Source: Chloroflexota bacterium (GTDB lineage Bacteria; Chloroflexota; Limnocylindria; P2-11E). From it: a DNA stretch of 51,256 nucleotides. A program made the translations under genes and the position numbers. Each line of letters begins with the position of its first letter. The stretch's first letter is position 1. Below the pieces are notes generated by a model. It worked only from the letters and a program-made list of their open reading frames with translations. It searched no databases and was not told the DNA's origin. Location of the stretch: the NCBI GenBank assembly GCA_005883625.1, contig VBDU01000097.1:1-51256 (forward strand), read 5' to 3'. Below, piece by piece: positions 41,374-49,553 of the stretch.

Positions 41374-41396
41374 GGGGCCGGGGGGCGGAGCCCCCC
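41374..41396. repeat. G/C-rich palindromic element, copy F
   Basis: GGGGGCC followed by the inverted repeat GGGGGGC-GGA-GCCCCCC (41380-41396). Nearly identical to copy B inside the CoA ligase. It fills the gap between the sufB stop and the sufD start. Confidence 0.65.
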
Positions 41397-41404
41397 AATC
41401 GTGG

Positions 41405-42713
41405 TCAGCCGATCGCCCCCACCATCTGGAGCTGGATGAGGCGGTTCATCTCGATCGCGTAATCCATGGGGAGCGTCTTCACGATCGGCTCGATGAAGCC
41501 GTTCACGATCATCGCCGTCGCGTCGGCCTCGCTGAGCCCTCGGCTCATGAGGTAGAAGAGCTGCTCCTCGCCGACCTTGGAGACGGACGCCTCGTGGCCG
41601 ATGGTGACGTCCTCTTCGTCGATCTCCATGTAGGGATACGTCGAGCTCTGAGCGGTCTCGTCGAGCATCAGGGCGTCGCAGCGCACGGTGCTCTTCGAGC
41701 CGTGGGCGCCGGCGTAGATCTTCACGAGGCCGCGGTAGCTCTGTTTCCCGGTGCCCTTGCTGATCCCCTTGCTCGTGATGAGGCTCGTGGTGTTCGGCGC
41801 GGCGTGCACCATCTTCGCGCCCGCGTCCTGATGCTGGGCATCGCCCGCGAACGCGACCGAGAGCACCTCGCCGTGGGCACGCTCGCCGATGAGGTAGACG
41901 CTCGGGTACTTCATGGTGACTTTGGACCCGAGGTTCGCGTCGATCCAGCTCATGCGGCCGCCCTCGTGGACGACGGCGCGCTTGGTCACGAGGTTGTAGA
42001 CGTTGTGGCTCCAGTTCTGGATCGTGGTGTAGCGAACGTCGGCGTCCTTCTTCACGACGATCTCGACGACCGCGCTGTGGAGCGTGTTGCTCGAGAAGGA
42101 AGTACGCCTGGAGCGGGATCTCGACCTTCACGCCCTTCGGCACGTACACGAAGGAGCCGCCTGACCAGACGGCGGTGTTCAACGCGGCCATCTTGTTGTC
42201 GTTCGCCGGGATCACCGTGCCGAAGTACTGCTTGACGATGTCCTCGTGCTCCTTCAGCGCGGTGTCCGTGTCCATGAAGATCACGCCGAGCTTCTCGAGG
42301 TCCTTGCGGATGTTGTGGTAAACGACCTCGGAGTCGTACTGCGCGCCCACACCGGCGAGGTACTTCTGCTCGGCCTGCGGGATGCCAAGCTTGTCGAACG
42401 TGTCCTTCACGTAGCCGGGCACGTCTTCCCAGCTCTGCGCCCGCTTGTCGGACGCGAGGACGTAGTAGTAGATGTCCTGGAAGTCGAGGGGCGAGAGGTC
42501 CGCGCCCCAGGTCGGCATCGCCCGCGCGTCGAAGTGACGGAGCGCCTTGAGGCGGCGCTGCAGCATCCAGTCCGGCTCGTGCTTGAACGTCTGGCTGATC
42601 TCGCGGACGACCTCCGGCGAGAGACCCTTGTGCTTCACGTTGAGCGGCGCTTCCTTGTCGTACCAGCCGTACTGGTAGTCCTTCGGCAGATCCTGTCTGA
42701 CTTCGGTCGCCAT
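41405..42713 (-). pseudogene. sufB: sufB, interrupted by an internal deletion and frameshift
   Basis: The N-terminal part (from ATG at 42713, MATEVRQDLPKDYQYGW) is typical SufB up to VEIPLQAYF. The next residues expected, a block of some 35-40 aa holding the RTLIIxxEG and YxEGC motifs, are absent. Another frame then resumes at [16 protein letters not shown] and continues normally to [12 protein letters not shown] at 41405. The total length is not a multiple of three. SufB is needed for Fe-S assembly and the whole operon is otherwise intact, so an assembly error at about 42095-42105 is as likely as a true mutation. Start is in a TAATG overlap with sufU. Confidence 0.8.
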
Positions 42714-43105
42714 TACTTCTTCTCCTCCCCCGGCCACGCCGTGAGACCCCATGCGGCGCCCTTGAGCGTTTTGAGCGAAAGCAGCGCGCACTTCACTCGC
42801 GCGGGACTGATCGGGATGCCGAGGTTCGCGAGCACCTGATCGCGGTCGATGGCCTTCACCTCGTCGAGGGTCTTGCCCTTGATCTCCTCGGTGAGGATCG
42901 AGGCGGAGGCCTGCGAGATGGCGCAGCCTTTCCCCTGGAAGCGCACGTCGTCCACGTGACCATTTCCGATCCGGAGCGACATCGTGAGCTCGTCCCCGCA
43001 GAGCGGGTTGGAATCATGGTAGCTATGCGTCGCCCCCTCGAGCTCGCCGAAGTTCCGGGGGTTCTTGTAGTGATCGAGGATGTAGTCGCGATACATGTCA
43101 TCCAT
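42713..43105 (-). CDS. sufU: SufU zinc-dependent sulfurtransferase
   Basis: A 130-aa IscU-fold protein of the SufU type. Zinc and sulfur-accepting residues are Cys36, Asp38, Cys61 and Cys106, in NPLCGDEL, GKGCAISQAS and VKCALLSLKTL. It accepts persulfide sulfur from SufS and passes it to SufBCD. The N-terminal YRDYILDHYKNPRNFG is diagnostic. It is located 3 bp after sufS and overlaps the sufB start by one base. Confidence 0.92.
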   Translation of the reverse strand: MDDMYRDYILDHYKNPRNFGELEGATHSYHDSNPLCGDELTMSLRIGNGHVDDVRFQGKGCAISQASASILTEEIKGKTLDEVKAIDRDQVLANLGIPISPARVKCALLSLKTLKGAAWGLTAWPGEEKK

Positions 43106-43108
43106 GGA

Positions 43109-44362
43109 TCAGACCCCGAAGACCTTTTTCGCCTTGTGCACGGCATCGACGAGGCGGTCCAGCTCGTCGACGGTGTTGTAGAGGTACATGCTCGCGCGCG
43201 TCGTCGCCGGCACGCCGAGGCGCGTCATGAGCGGGTGGTTGCAGTGATGCCCGGCCCGCACACACACGCCCTCGCGGTCGAAGATCGTGGCCGCGTCATG
43301 CGGATGGATCCCCTCGATGTTGAACGACACGACCCCCACGCGGTCCTCCACCGTCCTCGGGCCATACACGGTGACGCCCGGGATCGCCTCGAGGCGCGAG
43401 AGGAGCTGCGCCACGAGCATGAGCTCGTGGTCGTGGATCGCCCGCAGGCCGACGGCGCAGAGATAGTCGATCGCCGCGCCGAGGCCGATCGCGTCCACGT
43501 ACGAGCTCGTTCCGGCCTCGAATTTCCACGGGAGCTCGTTCCACTCGGTCTTCGTGACCGTGACCCGGCTGATCATGTCGCCGCCGTAGAGGAACGGCCG
43601 CATCCGCTCGAGCAGCGCCTCGCGGCCCCAGACAGCACCGGAGCCCGGAGGCGCGAGCATCTTGTGCCCCGAGAACACGAGGAAGTCGGCAGCGAGATCC
43701 TGGACGTCGACGGGCGTGTGCGGGACTGCCTGCGCGGCGTCCACGAGCACCGTCGCGCCGGCGGCGTGCGCCTCGGCCGCGATCTCGCGCACCGGATTGA
43801 CGGTGCCGAGGCCATTGGAGGCCTGCGTGATCGCCAGGAGCTTCGCGCCCTTGCGGAGCTCGGCCGAAAGCTGGTCGCGGCGGAGCCGGCCATCGTCGTC
43901 CACGTCGATCACGACGAGCTCGGCGCCGACGTCCTTCGCGAGCTGCTGCCAGGGCACGAAATCCGAGTGGTGCTCGAGGACCGTCGTGACGATCCGATCG
44001 CCCCTTCGGATGTTGTCGCGCCCCCACGCGTAGGCCACGAGGTTGACGCCCTCGGTCGCGTTGCGGACGAAGATGACCTCGCGCTCGCTCGGGGCGTTGA
44101 TGAAGCGCGCCACCTTCGCGCGCGCTTCCTCGAACGCGGCCGTCGTCCGCTCGCTGAACTCGTAGACGCCACGGTGGATGTTCGCGTTGTGCTCCTCGAA
44201 CACGCGCTGCATCGCCTCGAGCACCTGACGGGGCTTCTGGCTCGTCGCTGCGTTGTCGAGATAGACGACGCGCTTGCCGTTCACCCTTTGCTCGAGGATC
44301 GGGAAGTCCGCGCGGATGCGTGCCACGTCGAGCGTCGTCGCCGTGCGGACGGTGACGGCCAT
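43109..44362 (-). CDS. sufS: Cysteine desulfurase SufS
   Basis: A 417-aa PLP-dependent class V aminotransferase-fold enzyme. The PLP lysine is in FSGHKMLAPPG, and the catalytic cysteine sits in RAGHHCNHPLM. The N-terminal YLDNAATSQKP and the block NIHRGVYEFSER are typical of SufS. It removes sulfur from cysteine and hands it to SufU. The ATG shares one base with the sufC stop (TGATG). Confidence 0.93.
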   Translation of the reverse strand: MAVTVRTATTLDVARIRADFPILEQRVNGKRVVYLDNAATSQKPRQVLEAMQRVFEEHNANIHRGVYEFSERTTAAFEEARAKVARFINAPSEREVIFVRNATEGVNLVAYAWGRDNIRRGDRIVTTVLEHHSDFVPWQQLAKDVGAELVVIDVDDDGRLRRDQLSAELRKGAKLLAITQASNGLGTVNPVREIAAEAHAAGATVLVDAAQAVPHTPVDVQDLAADFLVFSGHKMLAPPGSGAVWGREALLERMRPFLYGGDMISRVTVTKTEWNELPWKFEAGTSSYVDAIGLGAAIDYLCAVGLRAIHDHELMLVAQLLSRLEAIPGVTVYGPRTVEDRVGVVSFNIEGIHPHDAATIFDREGVCVRAGHHCNHPLMTRLGVPATTRASMYLYNTVDELDRLVDAVHKAKKVFGV

Positions 44363-45159
44363 CAGGCTCGCCCCGCATAGAGCTCTTCGCGCACGAAGTC
44401 GTAGCCCTTCGCCTCAAGCTCCGCGGCGAGCTCCGGCCCGCCCGTGCGCACGATTCGGCCCTCCACGAGGACGTGGACGCGGTCGGGGTGCACGTAGCGG
44501 AGGATCCGCTCGTAATGCGTGATGAGGAGGATGCCGACCTCCGGCGAGCGGAGCGCCTCGATCCCGTGCGCGACCGTCTTGAGGGCGTCGATGTCGAGCC
44601 CCGAGTCGGTCTCGTCGAGGACCGCGAGCGTCGGCCGGAACATGTGCATCTGGAGCATCTCCAGGCGCTTCTTCTCGCCGCCGGAGAAGCCGTCGTTCAC
44701 CGAGCGCGTGATGAAGGAATCGTCGACATCGAGGAGCTTCATCTTCTCGGCGAGGAGCTTGCGGAACTGCGGGATCGGCATGTCGTTCTTGCGCGCTTCT
44801 TGCGCGGTGCCCGCCGTCGCGCCGGGGACGGCCCGGCGCGCGTTGATCGCGGTGCGCAGGAAGTTCGCCACCGAGACGCCGGGGATCGCTGACGGGTACT
44901 GGAACGCGAGGAACACGCCGGCGCGGGCACGCGCGTCCACGGGCATCGCGAGGAGGTCCTGACCGTCGTACCGGATCTCGCCGCGCTCCACTTTGTACTT
45001 GGGGTGGCCCATGATCGTGAGCGAGAGCGTGCTCTTCCCCGAGCCGTTCGGCCCCATCATCGCGTGCACGGACCCGCTCTCGACCGTGAGGTCGATGCCG
45101 TTGAGGATCGGCTTGCCCTCGACCGTGACGTGGAGGTCGCGGACGACGAGACTGCTCAA
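44362..45159 (-). CDS. sufC: SufC ATPase of the SUF complex
   Basis: A 265-aa ABC-type ATPase with Walker A GPNGSGKST, signature FSGGEKKRLE and Walker B LAVLDETDSGLD, which includes the SufC-specific ETDSGLD. It energises the SufBCD scaffold. The start is a TTG at 45159 that overlaps the regulator's TGA (TTGA). It is the first structural gene of the operon, an unusual position because sufB or sufC-B-D order is more common. Confidence 0.93.
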   Translation of the reverse strand: MSSLVVRDLHVTVEGKPILNGIDLTVESGSVHAMMGPNGSGKSTLSLTIMGHPKYKVERGEIRYDGQDLLAMPVDARARAGVFLAFQYPSAIPGVSVANFLRTAINARRAVPGATAGTAQEARKNDMPIPQFRKLLAEKMKLLDVDDSFITRSVNDGFSGGEKKRLEMLQMHMFRPTLAVLDETDSGLDIDALKTVAHGIEALRSPEVGILLITHYERILRYVHPDRVHVLVEGRIVRTGGPELAAELEAKGYDFVREELYAGRA

Positions 45160-45668
45160 TTGCGGGTCCCTTGACCTTCGGCCTGCAGTCGTTGCGTTCC
45201 CGTACGCTTCTGGTCCCGCCTCGCTCCGGGCCCGAGCGCCAGCTCCGCCAGGGTCATCCCGTCGAGCGCCTTCGCGATCGTCGTCTGCAGCTTGAGCCAG
45301 ACCAGGCGCGTGCCGCAGTCGGGCTCGTGGATACAGTTCACGACCGCTTCGCCCTCCGCGGTGCAGATCTGCGGCTCAATCGGACCCTCGAGCGCGCGGA
45401 CGACGTCGCCCGCCGTGATCTGCCCCGGAGCACGCGCGAGGGTGTAGCCACCGCCCGCACCGCGCTTGCCGTTCACGAGGCCGGCCTTGCGCAGCGCGGC
45501 GACGAGCTGCTCGAGATACGCCTCGGGGAGATCCTCGCCTTCGGCGATCGTGTGAAGAGACACGCTGCCCTCGCCCCAGTGGCGCGCAAGATCGACCATG
45601 AGCCGCATGCCGTACTCGCCGCGAGACGACACGTGGAAGGCGGTCTGGGAGAGTGGATTTCCGAGCAT
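45156..45668 (-). CDS. Rrf2-family Fe-S regulator of the suf operon
   Basis: About 170 aa. The Rrf2 winged helix begins at VSSRGEYGMRLMVDLARHW and includes PEAYLEQLVAALRKAGLV. Three cysteines (ICTAEGEAVVNC and PDCG), spaced 10 and 6 apart, would bind a 2Fe-2S cluster much like IscR. A basic tail of about 30 residues follows. It probably senses cluster supply and represses the downstream suf genes. ATG at 45668 lies 10 bases after a TAAAAT -10 box. The longer upstream frame lacks family sequence and is antisense to the NTPase gene. Confidence 0.87.
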   Translation of the reverse strand: MLGNPLSQTAFHVSSRGEYGMRLMVDLARHWGEGSVSLHTIAEGEDLPEAYLEQLVAALRKAGLVNGKRGAGGGYTLARAPGQITAGDVVRALEGPIEPQICTAEGEAVVNCIHEPDCGTRLVWLKLQTTIAKALDGMTLAELALGPGARRDQKRTGTQRLQAEGQGTRN

Positions 45669-45678
45669 CCTGGTAGGA

Positions 45679-45707
45679 ATTTTACGCCCCTTTGCGAGCC
45701 GCGGGAA
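45679..45707 (-). promoter_or_regulatory. Promoter of the rrf2-suf operon
   Basis: On the minus strand TTCCCG (45707-45702), 17-base spacer and TAAAAT (45684-45679). The predicted start lies about four bases before the ATG. The A/T-rich box and the following TCCTACC are candidates for the Rrf2 binding site, but no clear symmetry is seen. Confidence 0.5.
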
Positions 45708-45746
45708 GGGCACGGAGAGCCGATTTCTCCACAATTCCGGGCCGTC

Positions 45747-46280
45747 GTGAGCCTCACCTTCAGCCGGGCGGCCGTGGGATCGACGAATCCGGCCAAAGTC
45801 GAGGCCGTTCGACGGGCGCTTGCTCGGCTCGCGCCGGGCTGCGAAACGCTGGCGGTCGATGTCCCGAGCGGCATCGGAGCGATGCCGCTGGACGAGAGCG
45901 ACACCCGTGAGGGCGCGCTGGCCCGGGCGCGCGCCGCGCTGGACCGCACCGGGGCCGACGTCGCCTTCGGGCTCGAGGGAGGCGCGGTGCTCGACGGCGA
46001 TCGCGCGTGGCTCACCGCTCACGTCGTCGCCGTCACGCGAGAGGGCTCGATCGGCGAGGCCGCCTGGGGGCGCATGCTGCTCCCGCGCGCGGCGGCGAAG
46101 CGTCTTCGCGCGGGCGAGGAGCTCGGCGACGTCATCGACGATCTCTTCGGCGCGAAGGAGTCGAAGCGTCAATCGGGCGCGATCGGCCTCCTCACGGACG
46201 GCTTCGTCTCACGGACCGACGCGTTCGCCGACCTTGTCGCGATGGCCTGCGCGTCGTTCTTGCATCCAGATCTGTACTAG
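45747..46280 (+). CDS. DUF84/YjjX-type inosine/xanthosine triphosphatase
   Basis: About 177 aa. The N-terminal AVGSTNPAKVEAVRRAL is the classical YjjX/DUF84 phosphate-binding loop. LEGGAVLDGDRAWLTAHVVAV contains the conserved acidic site. The C-terminal KESKRQSGAIGLLTDG is also typical. It removes non-canonical purine nucleoside triphosphates. The GTG at 45747 is chosen because the family begins just before the loop. It is divergent from the suf regulator with under 80 bp between start codons. Its last 4 bp overlap the convergent DinB gene. Confidence 0.83.
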   Translation: MSLTFSRAAVGSTNPAKVEAVRRALARLAPGCETLAVDVPSGIGAMPLDESDTREGALARARAALDRTGADVAFGLEGGAVLDGDRAWLTAHVVAVTREGSIGEAAWGRMLLPRAAAKRLRAGEELGDVIDDLFGAKESKRQSGAIGLLTDGFVSRTDAFADLVAMACASFLHPDLY

Positions 46281-47275
46281 CCGGCGGCGGCGCGCATCTG
46301 TGCGAGATGCTCGCGGACGTGCGAGAGGCCGAGGCCGAGCTCCATCCGCACCGTGCTGCACTGTCCGATGGGCGAGACCCTCACGAGCGCGAGCTCGGTC
46401 TCGTCGAGGGCGGCGAGACGTCGGCGGTACTTGTCGCGGATCGCGCGAAAGCGCTCCCGCGCGTCGAGCGGCCATCGGTTCAGGCGATCGCGGTAATAGC
46501 GATACGAGACGGCGACGCCGCGCGCGCGGCGGTCGCGGGAGGCGAGAGCGCGCAGCTCGGTGTCGCCGTCGGCGAGGCCGCGGAGCTCCGCTTCGCTCGG
46601 CGGCTCGTCGTCATCCGGCGCGTCTTCGTGCCGGACGGCCAGCGCCGCGGGCGGGCCGCCCGCCTCCACGTGCGCGCGCGTCGCCGCCTGCGCGGCTCGC
46701 GCGGCGCGGACGACCTTGCGCGCCGTCCACCGGACTCTGCCGACCTCGCGATTCATGCCGCTCTGCTCGACCGGCTCCGCCGGCGCGGACCGCAGGCGCG
46801 CGATCAGCTCGGCGAGGGCAGCGACCTGTGCCTTGTCCGGATCGAGCGGCCATGGCTCGAGCCGGCGGATCCCGATCTCGAAGCCGCCCGAGACGTGGTC
46901 CAGTGTCCGCCGGACGCTCCAGCCGCCGTCGGGCCCGCGGTCCCAGTCGCCTGGAGCGAGCCCGTCGAGCGCGCCTTCGACCTCCGCGGCGATCTCGTCC
47001 ATCCGACGTACCGCCGCGTCACGAAGCGCCGGCGTCAGCGGGACGAGCCAATCGGGGTTGAGCCACCAGGGCAGCGCCCAGTCGATGATCTCTTCCGTCG
47101 CATCGACGTCGAGCGCCTGGCCGAGCCTGCGATACGCCTCGACCTCTTCCGCGACCAGCCTGCGGCACCGCGCGATGGCCTCGTCGCGCGAAGGGACGTC
47201 CTCGCTCGCGGTCCCCGGGATCTGTCCGGCGATCACCCACCAGGTGTTGTCCGACGACGTGACGTAGTAGCGCAC
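46277..47275 (-). CDS. DinB-superfamily protein, large
   Basis: A 332-aa protein. The N-terminal 75 residues form a small strand-helix domain (YYVTSSDNTWWVIAGQ and later EAIARCRRLV), and a DinB-like helical bundle follows (WSVRRTLDHVSGGFEIGI and, near the end, LSHVREHLAQMR, holding the probable metal-binding histidines). A charged, less ordered insert lies in the middle. Start is a GTG with TAGCCT six bases upstream. It is one of three DinB-type loci in the window. Role unknown. Confidence 0.66.
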   Translation of the reverse strand: MRYYVTSSDNTWWVIAGQIPGTASEDVPSRDEAIARCRRLVAEEVEAYRRLGQALDVDATEEIIDWALPWWLNPDWLVPLTPALRDAAVRRMDEIAAEVEGALDGLAPGDWDRGPDGGWSVRRTLDHVSGGFEIGIRRLEPWPLDPDKAQVAALAELIARLRSAPAEPVEQSGMNREVGRVRWTARKVVRAARAAQAATRAHVEAGGPPAALAVRHEDAPDDDEPPSEAELRGLADGDTELRALASRDRRARGVAVSYRYYRDRLNRWPLDARERFRAIRDKYRRRLAALDETELALVRVSPIGQCSTVRMELGLGLSHVREHLAQMRAAAG

Positions 47276-47281
47276 GCCCGA

Positions 47282-47287
47282 AGGCTA
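47282..47287 (-). promoter_or_regulatory. -10 box (TAGCCT) of the large DinB gene
   Basis: TAGCCT on the minus strand ends six bases before the GTG at 47275, the same hexamer and spacing as at tatD. This supports the GTG start and a leaderless mRNA. Confidence 0.42.
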
Positions 47288-47397
47288 GCGCGGCGAGGCG
47301 CGACCGAAAGGAGCGTGGCGAGGGCGACGCTCCCCTGGGTCCGGGACTAGACTGCGCTTCGCCGCGGAGCGATCCGCGAGGGGGAGATGGCAACGTG

Positions 47398-47556
47398 ATG
47401 TACACCGATTGCGCCCAGGGCCACAGCACCGTCCGCGTCAGCGGCACGAACGAAGACGAGTTCGTCAAGAACGTGCAGGATCACCTGCGGAAGGTCCACT
47501 CGGGCATGCCGCTGCCAGCACGCGCCGATATCGTCAAGATGGCGAAGCAGGGCTGA
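47398..47556 (+). CDS. DUF1059-like small protein, 52 aa
   Basis: Starts with ATG at 47398, after GGGGGAG at suitable spacing, and ends with TGA at 47554-47556. The product MYTDCAQGHSTVRVSG, then EFVKNVQDHLRKVHSG, resembles DUF1059-type proteins, which pair a CxxG-like start with a late HxxxxH. A single cysteine and three histidines could bind a metal. It is short and easily missed. A GTG directly before the ATG is an alternative start. The gene is flanked by the two convergent minus-strand genes' regions and stands alone. Confidence 0.68.
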   Translation: MYTDCAQGHSTVRVSGTNEDEFVKNVQDHLRKVHSGMPLPARADIVKMAKQG

Positions 47557-47587
47557 GCTCCGGCTCGCTCACCTAAGAAAGCCGTAC

Positions 47588-47611
47588 GACCGAGCACGAG
47601 TCCGCTCGGTC
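47588..47611. terminator. Hairpin between the small gene and the convergent ABC exporter gene
   Basis: A perfect 8-bp inverted repeat GACCGAGC, 8-base loop, GCTCGGTC. It lies 32 bp after the small gene's stop and 47 bp before the ABC gene's stop. No T-run follows on either strand, so a bidirectional terminator role is only likely by position. Confidence 0.4.
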
Positions 47612-47657
47612 AACGGGGTTCGAGCCTCTGAACGGTGCGCGCGCGGCGCTGTCTAGC

Positions 47658-49553
47658 CTAGCCGGCGATGAGCTCGTCGGGCGGCTCGCCGCGGAACCGG
47701 CGGATCCGTTCGACGCGGCCCGCGAGCACAGGCTCGGGCTCCCCGACGGTCGCAACGGTAGCCTCATCGACGAACCTCCGCGTGTAGAGGCGGTGGTAGA
47801 GGCCCGCGCGGGCGAGGAGCTCCTGATGCGTGCCTTGTTCGACGATGCGGCCCCTGTCGAGGACGAGGATGCGGTCGGCACGCTCCACGGTGGAGAGCCG
47901 GTGCGCGATCACGATCGTCGTCCGTCCGCGCATGAGCCTGTCCAGGGCCTGCTGCACGAGGTACTCGCTCTCATTGTCGAGCGAGCTCGTGGCCTCGTCG
48001 AGGAGAAGGATCCGCCCATCGCGGAGGATCGCGCGAGCGATCGCCACCCGCTGCCGCTGCCCCACCGAGAGGCGCACGCCGCGCTCGCCCACGATCGTGT
48101 CCCACCGCTGCGGGAGTCGCGAGACGAACTCCGTCGCGTTCGCGGCCTCGGCGGCTGCCTCGATCTCGGCATCGGTCGCCTCGAGGCGGCCGTAGCGGAT
48201 GTTCTCGCGGATCGTGTCTGCGAAGAGGATCGGCTCCTGCGGGACCACAGCGATCTGCTGGCGCAGCGAGCGGACCGTCACCTTCCGGACATCCCGGCCG
48301 TCCACGCAGACCTGCCCAGCGACCGGATCGTAGAAGCGGCCGACGAGGTTCACGAGGGTCGTCTTCCCCGCCCCCGATGGGCCGACGAGCGCGGTGGTCT
48401 GGCCTTCGCCGAACTTCGTGGACAGGCCTTCGAACACCGGCGGGCCATCGGCGTACCGGAAGGAGACGTCGTCGAACTCGATGTGCCCGCGGATACGGCC
48501 GATCGGCACGGCGCCCGGCAGATCCCGGACCTCGGGCTCGGTGTCGAGGAGCGCGAAGATGCGATCGGCGGCTCCGAAGGCCTGCTGGATCTGGGTCCAC
48601 TGCCCGGCGAGCCCGCCGACGGGCCCCGCGACCATCCCCATGTACAGGAGGAACGCCACGAGCTGGCCCGGCGTGAGCTCGCCGCGCGCGACCTCGTGGC
48701 CGCCGTACCAGAGGACGACGATCGATGAGGCGAAGCCGAGGAAGCCGATGAGCGGGAACATGATCGCGCCAAGTCGCGCGCGCTCGATCGACTTCTGGAA
48801 CGTGAACATGAGCTTGGAGTGGAAACGCTTGGCCTCGTACTCCTCGCGGGTGAACGCCTGGACCACGCGGACCTCGGCGATCGCCTCCTGGAGAACGCCC
48901 ACGGCCTCTCCCTGCGCGTCCTGCGCGGCCCGCGAGATGTCGCGGATGCGACGGCCGAGGTACTGGCCGATGAGCGCGATGGGCGGCGCCACGACGAGCG
49001 TGAGCAGGGCGAGCCGCCAGTTCATGAGGAAGATGACGGCGACGCCGCCCGCGAGCGTCAGCACCTGCCCGAGCACTTGAATGATCGTCTGCGTGATGAT
49101 CCCGTGGACCACGGTCGCGTCGCTCGTCACGTGCGACATGAGCTCGCCGGTCTTGCGTCGATTGAAGAAAGCGAGCGACAGCGACTGTAGATGTCGCACG
49201 ATGGCCATGCGGAGGTCGAAGATCACGCGCTCGCCGGTGTACGCCATGAGGAACTGCCGGCCGCCGTCGATCACGGCTCTCACGAGGAGCACGACGACGA
49301 GGACGAGGACGAGCGCGTCGAGGTAGCCGGGATCGCGCAGGCCGATGTCCAGCACCCGCTGCACCACCTGCGGCCAGATGAGGCCGAGCGCGGTCGAGAC
49401 GATGAGCAGCGCCGCCGCGATCACGAGGTTCCAGCGGTACGGAGCGACGAACCGAAGGAGCCGGCGGTACATCGCGACCGAGGGGCGCTTCTTCTCGCCT
49501 TCGCCCCGCATGCCGAACATGAACATGTGACCGCCGCCGCCGAAGAACATCAT
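47658..49553 (-). CDS. ABC exporter, membrane and ATPase domains fused (MdlB/MsbA-like)
   Basis: A 631-aa half-transporter. A Gly/Met/Phe-rich start (MMFFGGGGHMFMFGMRG) precedes six membrane helices (about 50-340) and an ATPase domain. That domain has Walker A GPSGAGKTT, signature LSVGQRQRVAIARA, Walker B ILLLDEATSSLD and the switch histidine in VIAHRLSTV. It should work as a homo- or heterodimer exporting lipids, drugs or peptides. ATG at 49553 overlaps the stop of the solute-binding-protein gene (ATGA), an unusual coupling of exporter and importer components. Confidence 0.9.
   Translation of the reverse strand: MMFFGGGGHMFMFGMRGEGEKKRPSVAMYRRLLRFVAPYRWNLVIAAALLIVSTALGLIWPQVVQRVLDIGLRDPGYLDALVLVLVVVLLVRAVIDGGRQFLMAYTGERVIFDLRMAIVRHLQSLSLAFFNRRKTGELMSHVTSDATVVHGIITQTIIQVLGQVLTLAGGVAVIFLMNWRLALLTLVVAPPIALIGQYLGRRIRDISRAAQDAQGEAVGVLQEAIAEVRVVQAFTREEYEAKRFHSKLMFTFQKSIERARLGAIMFPLIGFLGFASSIVVLWYGGHEVARGELTPGQLVAFLLYMGMVAGPVGGLAGQWTQIQQAFGAADRIFALLDTEPEVRDLPGAVPIGRIRGHIEFDDVSFRYADGPPVFEGLSTKFGEGQTTALVGPSGAGKTTLVNLVGRFYDPVAGQVCVDGRDVRKVTVRSLRQQIAVVPQEPILFADTIRENIRYGRLEATDAEIEAAAEAANATEFVSRLPQRWDTIVGERGVRLSVGQRQRVAIARAILRDGRILLLDEATSSLDNESEYLVQQALDRLMRGRTTIVIAHRLSTVERADRILVLDRGRIVEQGTHQELLARAGLYHRLYTRRFVDEATVATVGEPEPVLAGRVERIRRFRGEPPDELIAG

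Noticed and set aside
41350..41376. Possible intrinsic terminator at CTGCTCGACC-GCAAAAC-GGTCGAGCAG before sufD
   Set aside because: The perfect stem lies inside the likely SufD N-terminal codons and lacks a T-run; it is more likely coding sequence with chance symmetry, though a role in SufD expression cannot be excluded.
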